Shown piece after piece: positions 35,154 through 47,604 of a stretch of DNA of 64,000 nt. The notes below the pieces were generated by a model that saw only the letters and a list, made by a program, of their open reading frames with translations, had not been told where the DNA came from and searched no databases. Source of the DNA: Nelumbo lutea (Eukaryota > Streptophyta > Magnoliopsida > Proteales > Nelumbonaceae); the NCBI GenBank assembly GCA_022828595.1, contig JAKGHH010000002.1, forward strand, positions 74,682,383 through 74,746,382, written 5' to 3'. The number at the start of each line of letters is the position of its first letter. Position 1 is the first letter of the stretch. A program made the position numbers and the translations under genes.

Positions 35154-35353
35154 TGTGGTGACAGTTGAATTGTCATGTTAATTTAAGTATGAGGGCATTA
35201 TTGTCATTGCACTTTTATTTTAAAATACAATTGAATTGTCTGATTGTCTATTATTCTTTATTATCAAATGTAGGGTTTGTTCTCTTTTCTTCTTCTCTCA
35301 TCATTTTTAATTACAGGCTCATCAAGTAAATAGAGTCAAATTGGTATCAGAGC
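35154..35353 (+). repeat. Orphan LTR remnant with primer site
   Basis: A perfect tggtatcagagc at 35342-35353 follows a 185-bp LTR-like segment (tgtggtgacagttg to agagtca). No coding region and no second LTR were found in the window, so it may be a truncated element or a small TRIM-like element. The left edge is a guess. Confidence 0.45.
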
Positions 35354-38300
35354 ATTAGTAACAACCTTCCTGTAGTCTCTGTCTCTCTGTAAGATGCCTT
35401 ACTGATGCCACTGCCCATATGGATGATATTGGGAAGCACACGATGGACCTGCACCACAACAGAAAAAAACCTAGATCCTGGTAAGGTTCAATTTTAAAGT
35501 TACTTTAATGCATTTTTCTGAAGGGTTGGATGGATATTAATATTTTTAAACATTTTATAGTAAAAAAATAATAATACCAGTCTTTGTTTTTTGATCTGTG
35601 TGATGATGCATGGGAGTTTTTGAACAGGATCAATAATGTTTAACTCTTAGTGCTTCATGTGATGATTTGCCACAAATTTGGGAATTTTCTGAAATTGTTC
35701 GAATACTTGGCAGATTGTTTTTATTTATATAATGCTGCCTAGCATGTTTTTTCTGCCTTTTGTGCTGTATGACTATGTTTTTTTTTTTCCATTTTTGGCC
35801 TTTGGAACCATGCATGAAGATCTTAGAGGTAAATCATCAAGAGATTGGAACTGGAAAGCCAGTGGGAAAGTTGAAAGGGAGGTTGATGAGTAGGTGTGTT
35901 GTGACAGAGTGAGGAAAGTTGGCTTGGAAAAAATAATGGAAGTGGAAATCCAAGTTAGCAAGATTTTAGGGTAATCTTTTCTGGGAGGGAAGAATTTGCA
36001 AGAAAAGTGTTTCGGGAGTTGGAACAAAGATCCGGTGAACAAATTAAGCTTCAAGGGGTAGAGCATATTGATGAAAGTTGTTTGATTGGATGCTGGTTTG
36101 GGATGCTTTGGTTGTATATGTTTAGTTTTAGTTTTTTTGTTTTTTTAATTGTTTTTATAATGGACCTTGTTTTTCTGTTTCTAAGGGTTGGGAAAGAAAG
36201 TTCCGTGTTTGAAAAGATTTAAGGGTTTGGGTTCGAATTTTGTTTCTTTGTGGGTGATATCTAATAACCTAGGTGTAATTGTTTCTCCTTTTTTCTAATA
36301 ATATTTCCTTTTTTATTTACCTTAAAAAATCTATGGTCTGGGGTGCAAGTCTGGCTGGGTTAGGTCAGGTTGAGGTCAACCCTAGCTCAACCCAAGGTTA
36401 TGAACCCCCAATCCTAACCCTAACCCAACCGACTTTTCTCGTCCTTTTAAAATCTCATAAAATCTCTTAAATTCTTTTAATCTTTGAATAGGATGCCTAA
36501 ATTCTAATTTTATAACCATAATTTTAATTGACATTTACTTGTTTAATGCTTTTATTGGTTCTTTTAGTAGAAAAATGAAAGGAATGTTTCAAATGATTGG
36601 AGTTCATCTTGAATTATGATAGATCTATTGAAAATCTAAATCATGAAATCAGCAAAAAATAAAACATAGAACTATGGAATGAAACCCTAATAACAGCTTG
36701 TCATTAGGGTTAAGGTTAGGGCTTAAAATTCAGACAAATGGATTATGATAATATGTATGCAAAATAGCAATAGAAGAGTTGGGTCCAGGTTGGGTTGCCT
36801 GAAAGGTGAAACTAACCCAAATTGAAGTGAAGTTGGGTTGACAAAACCTTGTATGTGTGGAGGAGCAATAAACATTTAATGGTGGTGATACAGAGTCATG
36901 GGGGGCATCCAAATATAAGAACAATAAAAGAAAATTGTTTGGTAGAAAAGATTAAAATGGTGAAAATGAGATAATTCAAGTTTCAGTGTAAACTGAAGAA
37001 TTTATATACCTGAATTAATGTTAGTCCTTTAGAAATGTTGGTTAAATTCTTCCGAAGAAGAACTTGTGGTATGTTCTTGGCTTTAATGGCTACTACTTGC
37101 AGAATTAGGGAGAGGGGAACTCTTCTGTTAGTGTAAACAGCAATCCGAAAGAGAACAACCAGAATTTACTAAACCACACTTTTTTGTTTAGATCAATTCT
37201 TCTTAAATTGCAATTACAATGACTATTTCATGGACTTAATATATGAGCTCGAATGTCCCTTTACAGAACCCAATTTGGACTACAAAACTTACCCAGGACA
37301 ATTTCTAATTGCTTAAGACAAATGCATAGGTAACTCAAAGGGACACTCCAATAAGGACTCTAATTCCTAAATCAATCTGCAAATCATTACCAGTTTTACT
37401 AAGACCAATTTACTTTAAAGACACCAGAAATTACTAAAAAAATAGTAATTACAAGTGTTTACTATAAATAGTGAGTTTGAAATTTACCATATGTAGTAAT
37501 TACAAAATAACAATAAAATTCTTAAAAACAGAACGCTATTCTTAAGGCGCTTACAATTAAAAAAATTAAAAAAAAACCTGAAACAACAAATATCCTATCA
37601 ACCAAAAATTCTGAAATTGGCGTAGGAATTGGAATTTGGAAAACTGATTTAATTCTCCATGGGTTCTTTCCTTGCTTCCGTATCTGCTTCAGGTGGATAG
37701 GTTTGTCCTGAGTAGAGTATAGGACATTGGACCATGGAGTCTGAGTTATCATGGCTGAAGATCCTCTTGAATTGTTGGGTCTGGAGTTTGAAGGACTTAA
37801 TTGGTTGGAGTTGGATGGTTGGATGCTACTTGGGATCTCATTTACATAGTGATATCTGATCACTTGATTTTGTATTTTTCCCTTTTCTATCAGTAAATTT
37901 TTATTTACAATCAGAGAAAATGGTAAATGCTTCAAAAATAGGATATGTACCATGATTTGGTCCAATGGAATCTTTTAGACCTTTTCATCAGGTGAATTAT
38001 GGGTTTCTTTCTTGTTTCAGATTCAGTGGTTGTTTGCTTCATAAGTCTGACCTGTTAACTATTTGCTTCATGAATCTGTTAAGTGGAAGCTTGAATCAAG
38101 TTAAAACACGTGCTCTCTGGTTTACTGGGAAAGTAAGACAATTTTTTTTTTTTTTTGATTCATGGAAAGTAAGAAAATATCAATTTTATGTTGTACACAG
38201 TCAAAATCATATGAAATATCTTTGAGCCTACATACTAACGATGTAACATGATTTGTTGATCTAATTTCCATACTTGTATCATTCAGTGGTTTAACCTAGC

Positions 38301-38984
38301 CCTTTAGCCATCACCTTTTTTTGACTGGTCCAATTGATCTCTTTAGTTAATTTTAGGATTTACTTGTCTGCTAAATTCTTTAGTTAATTCCTTGGAGTGC
38401 AATTATTTCTCTTTTAATTACTTATGTTTACCTCCTTTCCCATTTGTACAGTTTTCTGATTCCCTAGTTGATTCCTTGACTCCATATTTAATCCATTCCT
38501 AACAAGGGAGTACCAAGTAATAGTTGTGACTCCAAATATGCATGACTCATGTGACACTTATCTCCTTGTAATTGTTTCCTCTGTAATGCGAGTGAAAAAA
38601 CTATTTGCCATTTGTTAATCTCTTGCCTGTTTACTATAGGAATTTGGAATGGTTCTTAAACTCTCTTAGGTTGTTGGTGGGCTCCTGTTGATATGAAAAG
38701 CCTTTTCAAGAACTCTTTTTTTTCAGACCACTGAGGAAAAGAAGATAAATTATGTGGAAACATACTAGGGCAGAAATGATTTATACCAATTGAGAGGAGA
38801 GAAATGAAAGAATATTCAATAGGAAGTGTTGGTGAAGAAATACAATCATTGAGAGTATCATGATTAAGGTGATTCATTGGGTTAAAGCATTGAGACTGTT
38901 TGACAGTTTCTCCATGGAGGACTTAGAAGATGGAATTTCATTGCAGATTTTTCATCCTCAAGGCCTATAATTTTGCAATGGACG
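35354..38984. other. Long non-coding stretch
   Basis: No gene was supported. 36340-36870 holds inverted words of the ggttgggtt/aacccaacc type at both ends, in the style of a hAT MITE, with no clean edges. A minus-strand open frame at 37522-37965 (147 codons) matches nothing recognisable. The T-rich plus strand suits an intron or intergenic DNA. Confidence 0.4.
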
Positions 38985-39250
38985 AACCAAGTTCAAATGG
39001 ATTAAATTAAACTTTAACGACAGCAGCATTGTTAATCTGGGACCCTCTGGAATAGGAGGCCTTTTCAGAGATAGTAATAGGTCAATACTTTCCTTTTACT
39101 TGAGTCCCATAGGATATGGAAACTCTACAAAGGCAGATCTGGCAGCAGTTCTCCAAGGATTAAGACTGGATAGATCACTGAACTTCAGTATTGTAATCGC
39201 AGAAGAGGATCAGAGTGGGCATGGGCTAGTCAAGAAACAAAAGCAAGGTT
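38985..39250 (+). pseudogene. LINE RNase H fragment
   Basis: The plus strand reads KWIKLNFNDSSIVNLGPSG, then IGGLFRDSNRSILSF, TKADLAAVLQGLRL and IVIAEEDQSGHG. This matches the plant LINE-type RNase H layout, with NFND for the usual NFDG and weak active-site residues. It lacks the last His-Asp segment. An isolated decayed piece. Confidence 0.6.
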
Positions 39251-39978
39251 ACATGCAAGCATGACAACATGAAAGAAATACAGGAGTTGGGTAGAGTGAA
39301 AATTAGTAGCTGTTTATGTTTACATAGATCATCTAATTGTATCGCAGTTGGTTTGTCTAATTAAGATGTGAACAGGACTACAGAAAGACAGTTATTTAGG
39401 GTGTCATATAATCAGTGTTTTAAAAGGCGCGCCTCAGGCACAGATGCAAGGCACTTTCCATTTAACTTTCCTATAGTCTTAGCCGGTGAGTTTTATACTT
39501 TCCAGCCTAGATGCCTTGCCCAGGCTAAGGCGCACAACAATTAGACAGGCGCTTGCCTTAGGCCAGGCAATAGGCGGCCCAAGCAAGCGCCTGGATAATG
39601 TCTTTAAACAATTTTGGAAATACCATAAAATATTAAAAAACACAAAATAGGAAACATGGGAGAAAAGGAAACCGAATCGACAGGGTCTTTGCCAAAGCAA
39701 CCAAAAGAAAAAAAGAAAGTCTGAAAGTGAAGGGAAGAGTTCCTTCGTCCAAAGTCCAAACCAGAGGAAGCCGAAGCTCATCCAGTTCAAGCTCCAGTTT
39801 GTCCAAGCCTGAATCGAACAGAGCTACAGATATCAAGTATGTATATTTCTGCGGCAGTGTGGCTGAGAAAACAGGGGCTCCAGCCTATTTTTTTGAGCAA
39901 TTACAGCAACTCAGACACTTCTTCGTCGTACACAAACTTGCACAAAAACAGGGGCTCCGCTTCCATTTGTGCTCTCCA

Positions 39979-41735
39979 CTCCTAGTCTTCTCCAAGTTAT
40001 TATTGACAATGCATCAAATTATGTCTTAGCCAGTGAGTTTTATACTTTGTTATTATCTTTTGATTTAAGAGTCATAGTTTTTAAGTTTTTGTTTCTTGAA
40101 TTTTTTTCTTATATTATTAGGGAAGTTTTTGATGGTAAAGCATTCTCATCTGACATGGACACCTTGTGCTGCCCATTGTTTGGACTTGATATTGGGAAGT
40201 TGCCTACTGTGAAGAGAACAGTTGAGAAGGCAATTGCACTTACGGGGTATATTTATAACCATCCAGATTTATTGAACATAATGTGGAAGTTTACAAATTA
40301 GAGAGAATTGATTAGGCCAACAAAAACCTATTTTGCTACTTCCTTTCTCACATTGTAGAGTATATACAAACAAAAGAAGAATTTGAGAGATTTGTTTAAC
40401 TCAAAGGAATGGAATGGTAGCAGTTGGATAAAATAAGCAAAAGGGAAAAGAGTAGGGGAGATAGTCATGATGCCCACATTTTGGAATAATGTCATTTTTA
40501 TTCCTAGTGTGTAGCCCTCTTGTTCGTGTATTAAGGTTGGTGGATCGTGAAAACAAGCCTTCCATGGGTTATATTTATGAGAGCTATGGACAGCGCAAAG
40601 GAGGCCATTGACGAAGCATTTGGTGGAAGGAAAGAAAAATATGGAGACACTCTTGAAATTATTGATAAGAGGTGGGAATGCCAACTCCACCAACCATTCC
40701 ATGCATTTGGTTACTTTTTGAACCCACAATTTTATTGTGATGATCAAGAGAGAATTAAGTCTGGTGAAGAGATTATGACGGGGCTTTTTAAAGTAATTGA
40801 GATGCTTGAAAAGGACAAGAACAAGAGAAGTGTAATCATTAATGAAATATCCAAGTACAAGAACGCAAAAGACCCTTTTGGTTTTGATATGGCTATTTCC
40901 TAGAGGAAGATTAAAGCATCAGGTAAATAATAACATTGATTTAATATAATATTTTATATTCTTAATATTTTTATTTAGTGTAATCACTAATTTATTTAAT
41001 ATTTATACTTTTTAGCTGATTGGTGGACCATATTTGGTGCTTCTACCCTAAATCTACAAAAGATTGCAGTGAAAGTTCTAAGGTTTACATGTAGTGCATT
41101 GGGATGTGAGCGAAATTGGAGCGTATTTGAGCATGTATGCTAAACTACTATACTAGAATACTTCCATTTTTTTGGATAAACTATCTTAAATTTACACATT
41201 TGATTTTTTGAATTAACAGATTCATACTAAGAAAAGAAATCGGTTGGATCAGAAGCGATTAAATGACTTGGTATTTGTTAAGTTCAACCAGATGCTTAAA
41301 TAAAGTTTCGACTCACGTACGCATAGCACCAATGACCCCATTTCATTAAAAGATATAGATGAGTGTAATGAATGGTTAATGGGGGAGGTAGGACATGATG
41401 AGGATGGTGCAAAAAATGATTTGGTGTTTGATGATGATCAACTAACATGGGGAGATGTTGCTCGTGCTTTTGGAGTTGAAGAGACACTAAGGTATACAAG
41501 ATCTAGAGCTTCAACTTCACAAGTAAGAGCAACAAAAGCTAGTGGAAAAAGACCAAGACAGCTTGAATTGGAAGATGAAGAAGAGAAAGAAGTTGATATT
41601 GAAGAAGAAGTGGAAGAGGATTTTGATGAGTACAAGTCATATGTCAAAGAAGATGAAGTTGAACTTCCTAGTGAAGATGAAGAGGATGCTGATTGTCTGA
41701 TACTCTTTTTGTTTTTTGTAGAAAATTGTCTATGA
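39979..41735 (+). pseudogene. hAT transposase, 5' deleted and broken
   Basis: It begins at LLQVIIDNASNYVLA, the second catalytic-Asp block of hAT transposases. After an intron-like gap (about 40032-40119) comes GKFLMVKHSHLTWTPCAAHC, a frameshift, GKLPTVKRTVEKAIAL, stops at 40299 and beyond, and EIVMMPTFWNNV. The C-terminal dimerisation domain is split by another intron: ADWWTIFGASTLNLQ.., CSALGCERNWSVFEH (41016-41135) and IHTKKRNRLDQKRLNDL (about 41219). An acidic tail runs to 41699. The BED finger and first catalytic Asp are missing. It is related to, but much more degraded than, the host gene at 48199-51546. Confidence 0.8.
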
Positions 41736-41876
41736 CTCATTTTTGGGTAGAAAACTGTCTATAACTCTATGTCTAATCTGTATGTGTCTTTTTTTAAAAG
41801 AAAATTGTCCACGTCTCTTTTTTTGAAAGAAAATTGCCTATGACATGACTCTAACTCTATGTGATTGTATTGCATT

Positions 41877-42152
41877 TGTTAGAGTGAGCCGAATAGGGGT
41901 AGTTTAGTAATCTCATGTCAGTTAAGTACTTTGCTTATGTGGCTGTTTTATTAGAGTACTCTGCCCCACACTTAAGTGAGGGCAGTTTAGTCTTTGTAAG
42001 TGTAATTAGAACCTAATAAACATTAGGGGGTCAACTGAATGGGTGACTAATCAGTTTCGACTAAACCCTCATGTTCTCTCTTTCTCCTGTCTTCTTCCTC
42101 ATCTTCTTCTTCCTTCTTCACTGGTTCGGGTTATTGTAGCTGCTCCAAAACA
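41877..42152 (+). repeat. 5' LTR of Copia element 3
   Basis: 276 bp, tgttagagtgagcc to gctccaaaaca, followed at once by the primer site. Confidence 0.93.
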
Positions 42153-42164
42153 TGGTATTAGAGC
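42153..42164 (+). other. Primer binding site of Copia element 3
   Basis: tggtattagagc, one change from the initiator-Met tRNA type tggtatcagagc, again C to T. Confidence 0.88.
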
Positions 42165-42913
42165 GAGGTTTCTGACCTACTTCTGCTTGTAAAGCATCCC
42201 AGCTGTGTTTGTGACAGCTTCTTCTTCGTTTCTGTTTAGTTAATGGAGAGAGATGGTTTGCCCTAGGTCTGAGACATCACAACTCGTTGCTCTCTGCTCC
42301 GCACAGTTTTCTTCATCAAGGAAGGTGATTTCAGCAGTGAATGATTGGCTGATACTCTCAAAGGAAGGTTGGTTATTTAGTCCTTTTGTGTTGCTGGTAT
42401 TTCTGGGTAGGAACCCTTCAAGAATTAGTTAGTACTGATTAGAACCTAGAGAACTAGGTTCATTGTTGCCCTAGGAAGGGCTGTGTGTGCAGTAGCCGAA
42501 TGGTGTAGGGCTGCTGTGAGTTGTTGAGTGGTGTTAGGGCTGCTGTAGGTGGCCGAGTGGTGTAAGGTGTAATGCAGTGACCTTGCCAAGCTCCTTGTGG
42601 TTATATAATGCCCTTTTAAGTGTGTTAAACAAGTCTGAACTGGGTGTAGCAGTTTGACTGTGTTGTGGTGCTTGTGATGCACAATTTTTTTTTATTGAGT
42701 GGTTGTAAGAGGGCCTACTATTTGTGTTGTGGTGCTTGTGATGCTTATGTGGGTCGTAGGTGTGTAAAGTCAGCAGTAGGGTGAAGAAGAACAAGTGTGT
42801 GCTCCCACTGTTGTGTTTAGGGGCTGCAATAGGTGCTGAAGTATCAAACTGTGAACAACATCAATCAACTTGTAGCTGAGAAGTAAGGTTAGAGGCAACT
42901 GTGAAAGAGTACA

Positions 42914-45900
42914 ATGGCAGCAATAGGAGATGGCTACAATGATCAGAAACCTAGTGTGGTAATTTCCTCCGACTACCTAGGGGTACAAATGACCTCAATT
43001 AAGCTGAATGGGGAGAACTATGTTCTATGGGTTAAATCAATGGAAGTGTTTCTCAAGGCAAAGAAGAAAGTAAAGCATGTAAGAGATGAGAAGCCATCGG
43101 AGGACTCTCTAGGGTTTGATGATTGGGAACAAGAATATGCTCAAATCATGACTTGGCTGTGGAATAGTATGGAACCCAAAATTAGTGCCAACTTTATGTT
43201 CCTTGATACGGCTAAGGATATATGGGAGCATGCTAAGAAGCTATATTCTGGACAAGATAACACAACAAGAGTGTATTAGCTTTATCAGGAGTATTTTGAT
43301 TTACAACAAGGAACCAAAACACTAGAAGAGTACTATGCTTGCATGAAGAATATAAGGAATGAACTCAATGTCTATTACCCTCTTACTCCAGATATTAAAG
43401 TTCAGCAACAACAAAGGGAGAAACTAGATGTTACAAGATTTTTAGTGGGGCTGAAGTTGGAATATGAACCAGTTAGAGCCCAAATATTGGGGGCTCTACT
43501 CTTCCTACACTTGAGGAAGTATTCTCAAGGCTTCGTAGAATTTCTTTGGGACAGACAGAGAACTCCACATAGTCTGATAGATCAGCACTTGTGACAGCTC
43601 GAGGGGTTGGACATAGTACAAGAGGGGGAGGTCATGCTCCCCGAGGAGGCCGTGGCAGTTCCATGATTAGTCGGGGTGGTCGTGACTCAGGGGGAGGCCG
43701 TGGCAGAGGGAAGAATAACTCTACAAGGAAATGTACTCATTGTGGTAGAGATGGACACAGTGAATTTCTGTTATGATCTACATGGCCCTCCCTCTAAATG
43801 GGCTAATCATGCTGTAGCAGGTGAGGTTGATATCAGTGACAGTAAACCGGCAGACCGAACTCCTCCCACATCTACATCTACCTTTGGGAGGGAGATGGTA
43901 AGCATACCGCGTGATGAGTATGAACGGTTCCTTCAAACTACTTCACAGCATACCACTACCACACTTGCCCAATCAGGTATTGCTTGCATGCCATCTAAAA
44001 CCTCTCCCTGGATTATTGACTCTGGAGCCTCAGATCATATGACCGGGACTCCAGGTGTGTTCTCTTCTCTTTCTGAAACCTCCACATCACAAACTGTTAC
44101 ACTTGCCAATGGGTCCTCATCCCCCATATGTGGTGTTGGTAATGTTGACATGGCTTCTGTGCCCTTATCATCTGTTTTATATGTCCCTAAGTTTCCATTC
44201 AATTTTATGTCTGTTAGTAAAATAACCAAAGCTCTTAACTGTTTTGTTACCTTCTTTCCTTCCACTTGTGTTTTTCAGGATCTCAAGACGGGGAAGAAGA
44301 TTGGTGGGGGGCATGAAGCTGGTGGATTGTATTATCTTGACGGTGGTGGATCTTCAATTGCTCTTCAGACTTCACTTACCCCTCTACAATGGCATTGCCG
44401 ACTGGGACATCCATCTCTCAAGGCTCTCAAGATTTTGGTCCCGTTATTGAGTCATTTGTCTGTTTTGCAATGTGAGTCATGTTAGTTTGGGAAATATCGT
44501 CGTGTGTCCTTCAGTCCAAGAGTTGAGAGTTGTATGTTGAGTCCTTTTTCTTTGGTTCATTCAGATGTTTGGGGTTCAATCAAAATAGTCTTATAATGGG
44601 TACACGTATTTTGTCTCCTTTATTGATGATTGTTCAAGAATGACATGAATTTACTTAATGAAAGAAAGAAGTGAATTGTTTTCCATTTTTCAAAAATTCC
44701 ATGCTGAAATACGCACACAATTTGGTGTTCCAATCAAAATTCTCCGTTCAAATAATGGTCGTGAATACGTTCTTACTTCATTTCAACAGTATTTAGAACA
44801 ACATGGCATTATTCATCAGACATCATGTGCATTCACCCCTCAACAAAATGGGGTAGCTGAACGGAAGAACCGTCAACTTCTTGAAACTGCTCGGTCTATT
44901 CTTCACCACATGAATGTTCCTAAACGGTTTTGGAGTGATGCTGTACTCACTGCATGTTTTCTCATTAATCAGATGCCCTCATTCATCCTTCATGGTCGGT
45001 CCCCCTTCTCTATCTTGTTTCCCACTTTATCTCTATTTCCATTAATTCCTCGTGTCTTTGGTTGTGTGTGCTTTGTCCACAATCTGAGCCCTGGAATAGA
45101 CAAGCTAGATGCACGCTCAATTAAATGTGTCTTCCTTGGCTACTCACGGACTCAAAAAGGGTACAAGTGTTATAATCCCATTACTCGAAAGTGCTATGTC
45201 TGCCTTGATGTCACCTTTTTTGAGTCAGCCCCCTTATTCTCAAGTCCTGAAGCGCCTTCGTCTCCACCCGTCCTTCCTCTTCCTCTTCCTGTCAGTGATC
45301 CAGTTCCAGATGCTGTTGTTGGAGTAGACTCATCACCTCATCCCATGCAGATCACCACCGAACGTCCACCAATCCGGCAAGTGTATACACGTCGAACGAC
45401 ACCAGCCCCTCCTCTAGCTTCTACCTTATCTGCGGATCCTGTCATGGCTCCTATTGCTAAACCCTCAGAACTTGACCTACCCATTGCCTTACGGAAAGGT
45501 AAATGCAGTTCTACTCTTCATCCCATTTCTAATTTTGTTTCATTATCTCGCCTTTCTGCCTCACATCATCAGTTTGTTTCACTTTTGTCATCTATTTCCA
45601 TACCTAACAATGTCCAAGAAGCTCTTAGTTCACCTAGGTGGCGGCAGGCAATGGAGGAGGAACTCTCTGCTCTTCAACATACTCAAACGTGGGAGCTCAC
45701 TACTCTCCCACCTGGTAAGCATGTTGTGGGCTATAAATGGGTGTATACTGTTAAATACTTGCCAGATGGTAGTGTGGAGCATCTAAAGGCTAGACTCGTT
45801 GCTAAAGGTTACTCACAGTTGTATGGAGTGGACTACATGGAGACATTCTCTCCGGTGACTAAGATTGGCTCTGTTTGTGTGCTAATCTCCCTGGCAGTTA

Positions 45901-47056
45901 TGTATGATTGGCTCCTGTTTCAGCTTGACATCAAAAATGCTTTCCTTCATGGTGACCTTGTGGAGGACGTATATATGTAGCAACCACCTGGGTTTGTTGC
46001 TCAGGGGGAGGATGGTAAGGTATGCAGATTGAAAAAGGCAATTTATGGGTTGAAACAATCGCCGCGTGCTTGGTTTGGGAAGTTCAGTGAAGTGGTGAAG
46101 AGTTTTGGAATGAAGCAGTGCCAGGTAGATCACTCAGTATTCAGCTATGACTCAGAAGCTGGGAAGATTCTATTAGTGGTCAATGCGGATGATATTGTCA
46201 TTACTGGCAGTGATAAATTGGGGATTGGCAAATTAAAGGTATTTCTACAAAATCATTTCCAAACAAAAGATCTTGGAACAAGGTGTAAATCTGTGCCAAA
46301 GAAAATATGTTCTTGATCTATTGGAAGAAACAGGATTGTTAGGTGCAAAACCGACAGAGACCCCTATGGAACCAAATGTTAAGTTGAGTAGTGATACAAG
46401 AGAAGTATTTGAAGATCCTGGAAGGTATAGATGACTAGTGGGGAAGCTGAACTATCTGACTATCACGAGACCCGACATATCCTTTGCAGTCAGTGTGGTG
46501 AGCCAATTCATGCAGAACCCTCGTATACCTGACTGGGATGCAATTCTTAGAATTGTGAGGTATCTGAAAGGAGCTCCAGGCTGTGGACTATTGTATAAAC
46601 CAGGAGGACAACTTGAAGTAGTGGGGTATACAGATGCAGACTGGGCAGGCTCAGTGAATGATGGAAGATCTACTACGGGCTATTGCACATTTCTTGGAGG
46701 AAATCTTGTGACGTGGAAGAGTAAAAAGCAGACGGTTGTGGCCAGAAGTAGTGTTGAAGCTGAGTATAGGGCCATGGCACATACTACCTGTGAGTTAGTG
46801 TGGTTGAGGAATCTTCTACAAGAAGTTGGGTTTCACATGGATAAACCTATGAGACTGTATTGTGACAATCAAGCTGCACTCCATATCTCATCCAATCCTG
46901 TATTTCATGAGAGAACAAAGCACATAGAGGTTGATTGCCACTTTGTGAGGGAGAAGGTCTTTGCTGGAGAGATAAACACAGAACATGTGGGCTCGAATGA
47001 TCAATGGGCAGATTTGTTTACAAAAGCTCTAAACTCAGGGAAAGTGAACTATCTAT
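42914..47056 (+). pseudogene. Copia element 3 gag-pol, broken and 3' deleted
   Basis: Start Met at 42914 (MAAIGDGYND). Gag LNGENYVLWVKS; TAG at 43276; a one-base loss near 43495; glycine/arginine-rich stretch and CCHC start CTHCGRDGHS with a one-base loss near 43760. Protease WIIDSGASDHMTG near 44020 is intact. Integrase: HCRLGHPS, TAG at 44484, a frameshift near 44596, TGA at 44652, then NGVAERKN and a long open stretch to 45979. [16 protein letters not shown] at 45978, a variant box NADDIVITG (Asn replaces Tyr-Val of YVDD in position), then an internal deletion near 46281. TGA at 46432; RNase H YTDADWAGS, SSVEAEYRAM, CDNQAA. The frame fuses into LTR sequence after LCN. Confidence 0.92.
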
Positions 47057-47302
47057 GTAATCTCATGTCAGTTAAGTACTTTGCTTATGTGGCTGTTTTA
47101 TTAGAGTACTCTGCCCCACACTTAAGTGAGGGTAGTTTAGTCTTTGTAAGTGTAATTAGAACCTAATAAACATTAGGGGGTCGACTGAATGGGAGACTAA
47201 TCAGTTTCGACTAAACCCTCTTGTTCTCTCTTTCTCTTGTCTTCTTCCTCATCTTCTTCTTCCTTCTTCACTGGTTCGGGTTACTGTAGCTGCTCCAAAA
47301 CA
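47057..47302 (+). repeat. 3' LTR of Copia element 3, first 30 bases missing
   Basis: Matches 41907-42152 over its full length with six substitutions. It starts at gtaatctcatg, directly joined to pol sequence. Confidence 0.92.
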
Positions 47303-47604
47303 GCATTAATGGCCTGCAGCTTGCTTGAAGTCTTGAACTTAATGTTGATTATTGAATACTTGGGACCTTGAAATATTTTTACTTGATTACTGCAGATTTT
47401 TGCTGTGATTTGACATATTAATAGGTTGTTTGTTAATCATTTAATTTAATTTGAAGTTTAGGTATATATTTTTTAATTATATCCTTCATTTTTCTCTTTT
47501 TTTTTTCTGATTTTTCAAAAAAAAAAGTGCACCTTGCCTTGCGCCTTGCACCTCAGGCGCAAAATGGCCCTTGTGCCTTTTGCTTTTAAAACACTGCATA
47601 TATG

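Larger units (their letters stand above)
41877..47302 (+). mobile_element. Copia element 3, inserted in the hAT transposon
   Basis: LTRs at 41877-42152 and 47057-47302 (truncated) with gcatt outside both (41872-41876 and 47303-47307), a perfect 5-bp duplication. Internal proteins are close to Copia element 1 across gag, protease, integrase, RT and RNase H, but the LTRs are different in sequence. Comparable LTR positions differ at six of 246 sites. A deletion removed the end of pol, the polypurine tract and the first 30 bases of the 3' LTR. Confidence 0.96.
39413..47596 (+). mobile_element. hAT DNA transposon, split by Copia element 3
   Basis: Left end cagtgttttaaaaggcg; the right end, reversed, is cagtgttttaaaagc: a hAT-type terminal inverted repeat of at least 14 bases. 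Subterminal DNA on both sides is full of aggcgc/gcgcct words. The outside flanks catataat (39405-39412) and catatatg (47597-47604) agree at 6 of 8 positions, a worn 8-bp target duplication. Without the copia insert the element is about 2.75 kb. It encodes a hAT transposase remnant on the plus strand. Confidence 0.85.

Noticed and set aside
36405..36435. Telomere-like cctaaccctaaccc
   Set aside because: Only two units, not the plant ccctaaa type, and embedded in MITE-like ggttgggtt words.
37522..37965. 147-codon minus-strand open frame
   Set aside because: No recognisable domain and no related copy in the window; base composition is like the surrounding non-coding DNA.
41438..41740. Serine-rich minus-strand open frame
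   Set aside because: It is the antisense shadow of the acidic tail of the hAT transposase remnant.
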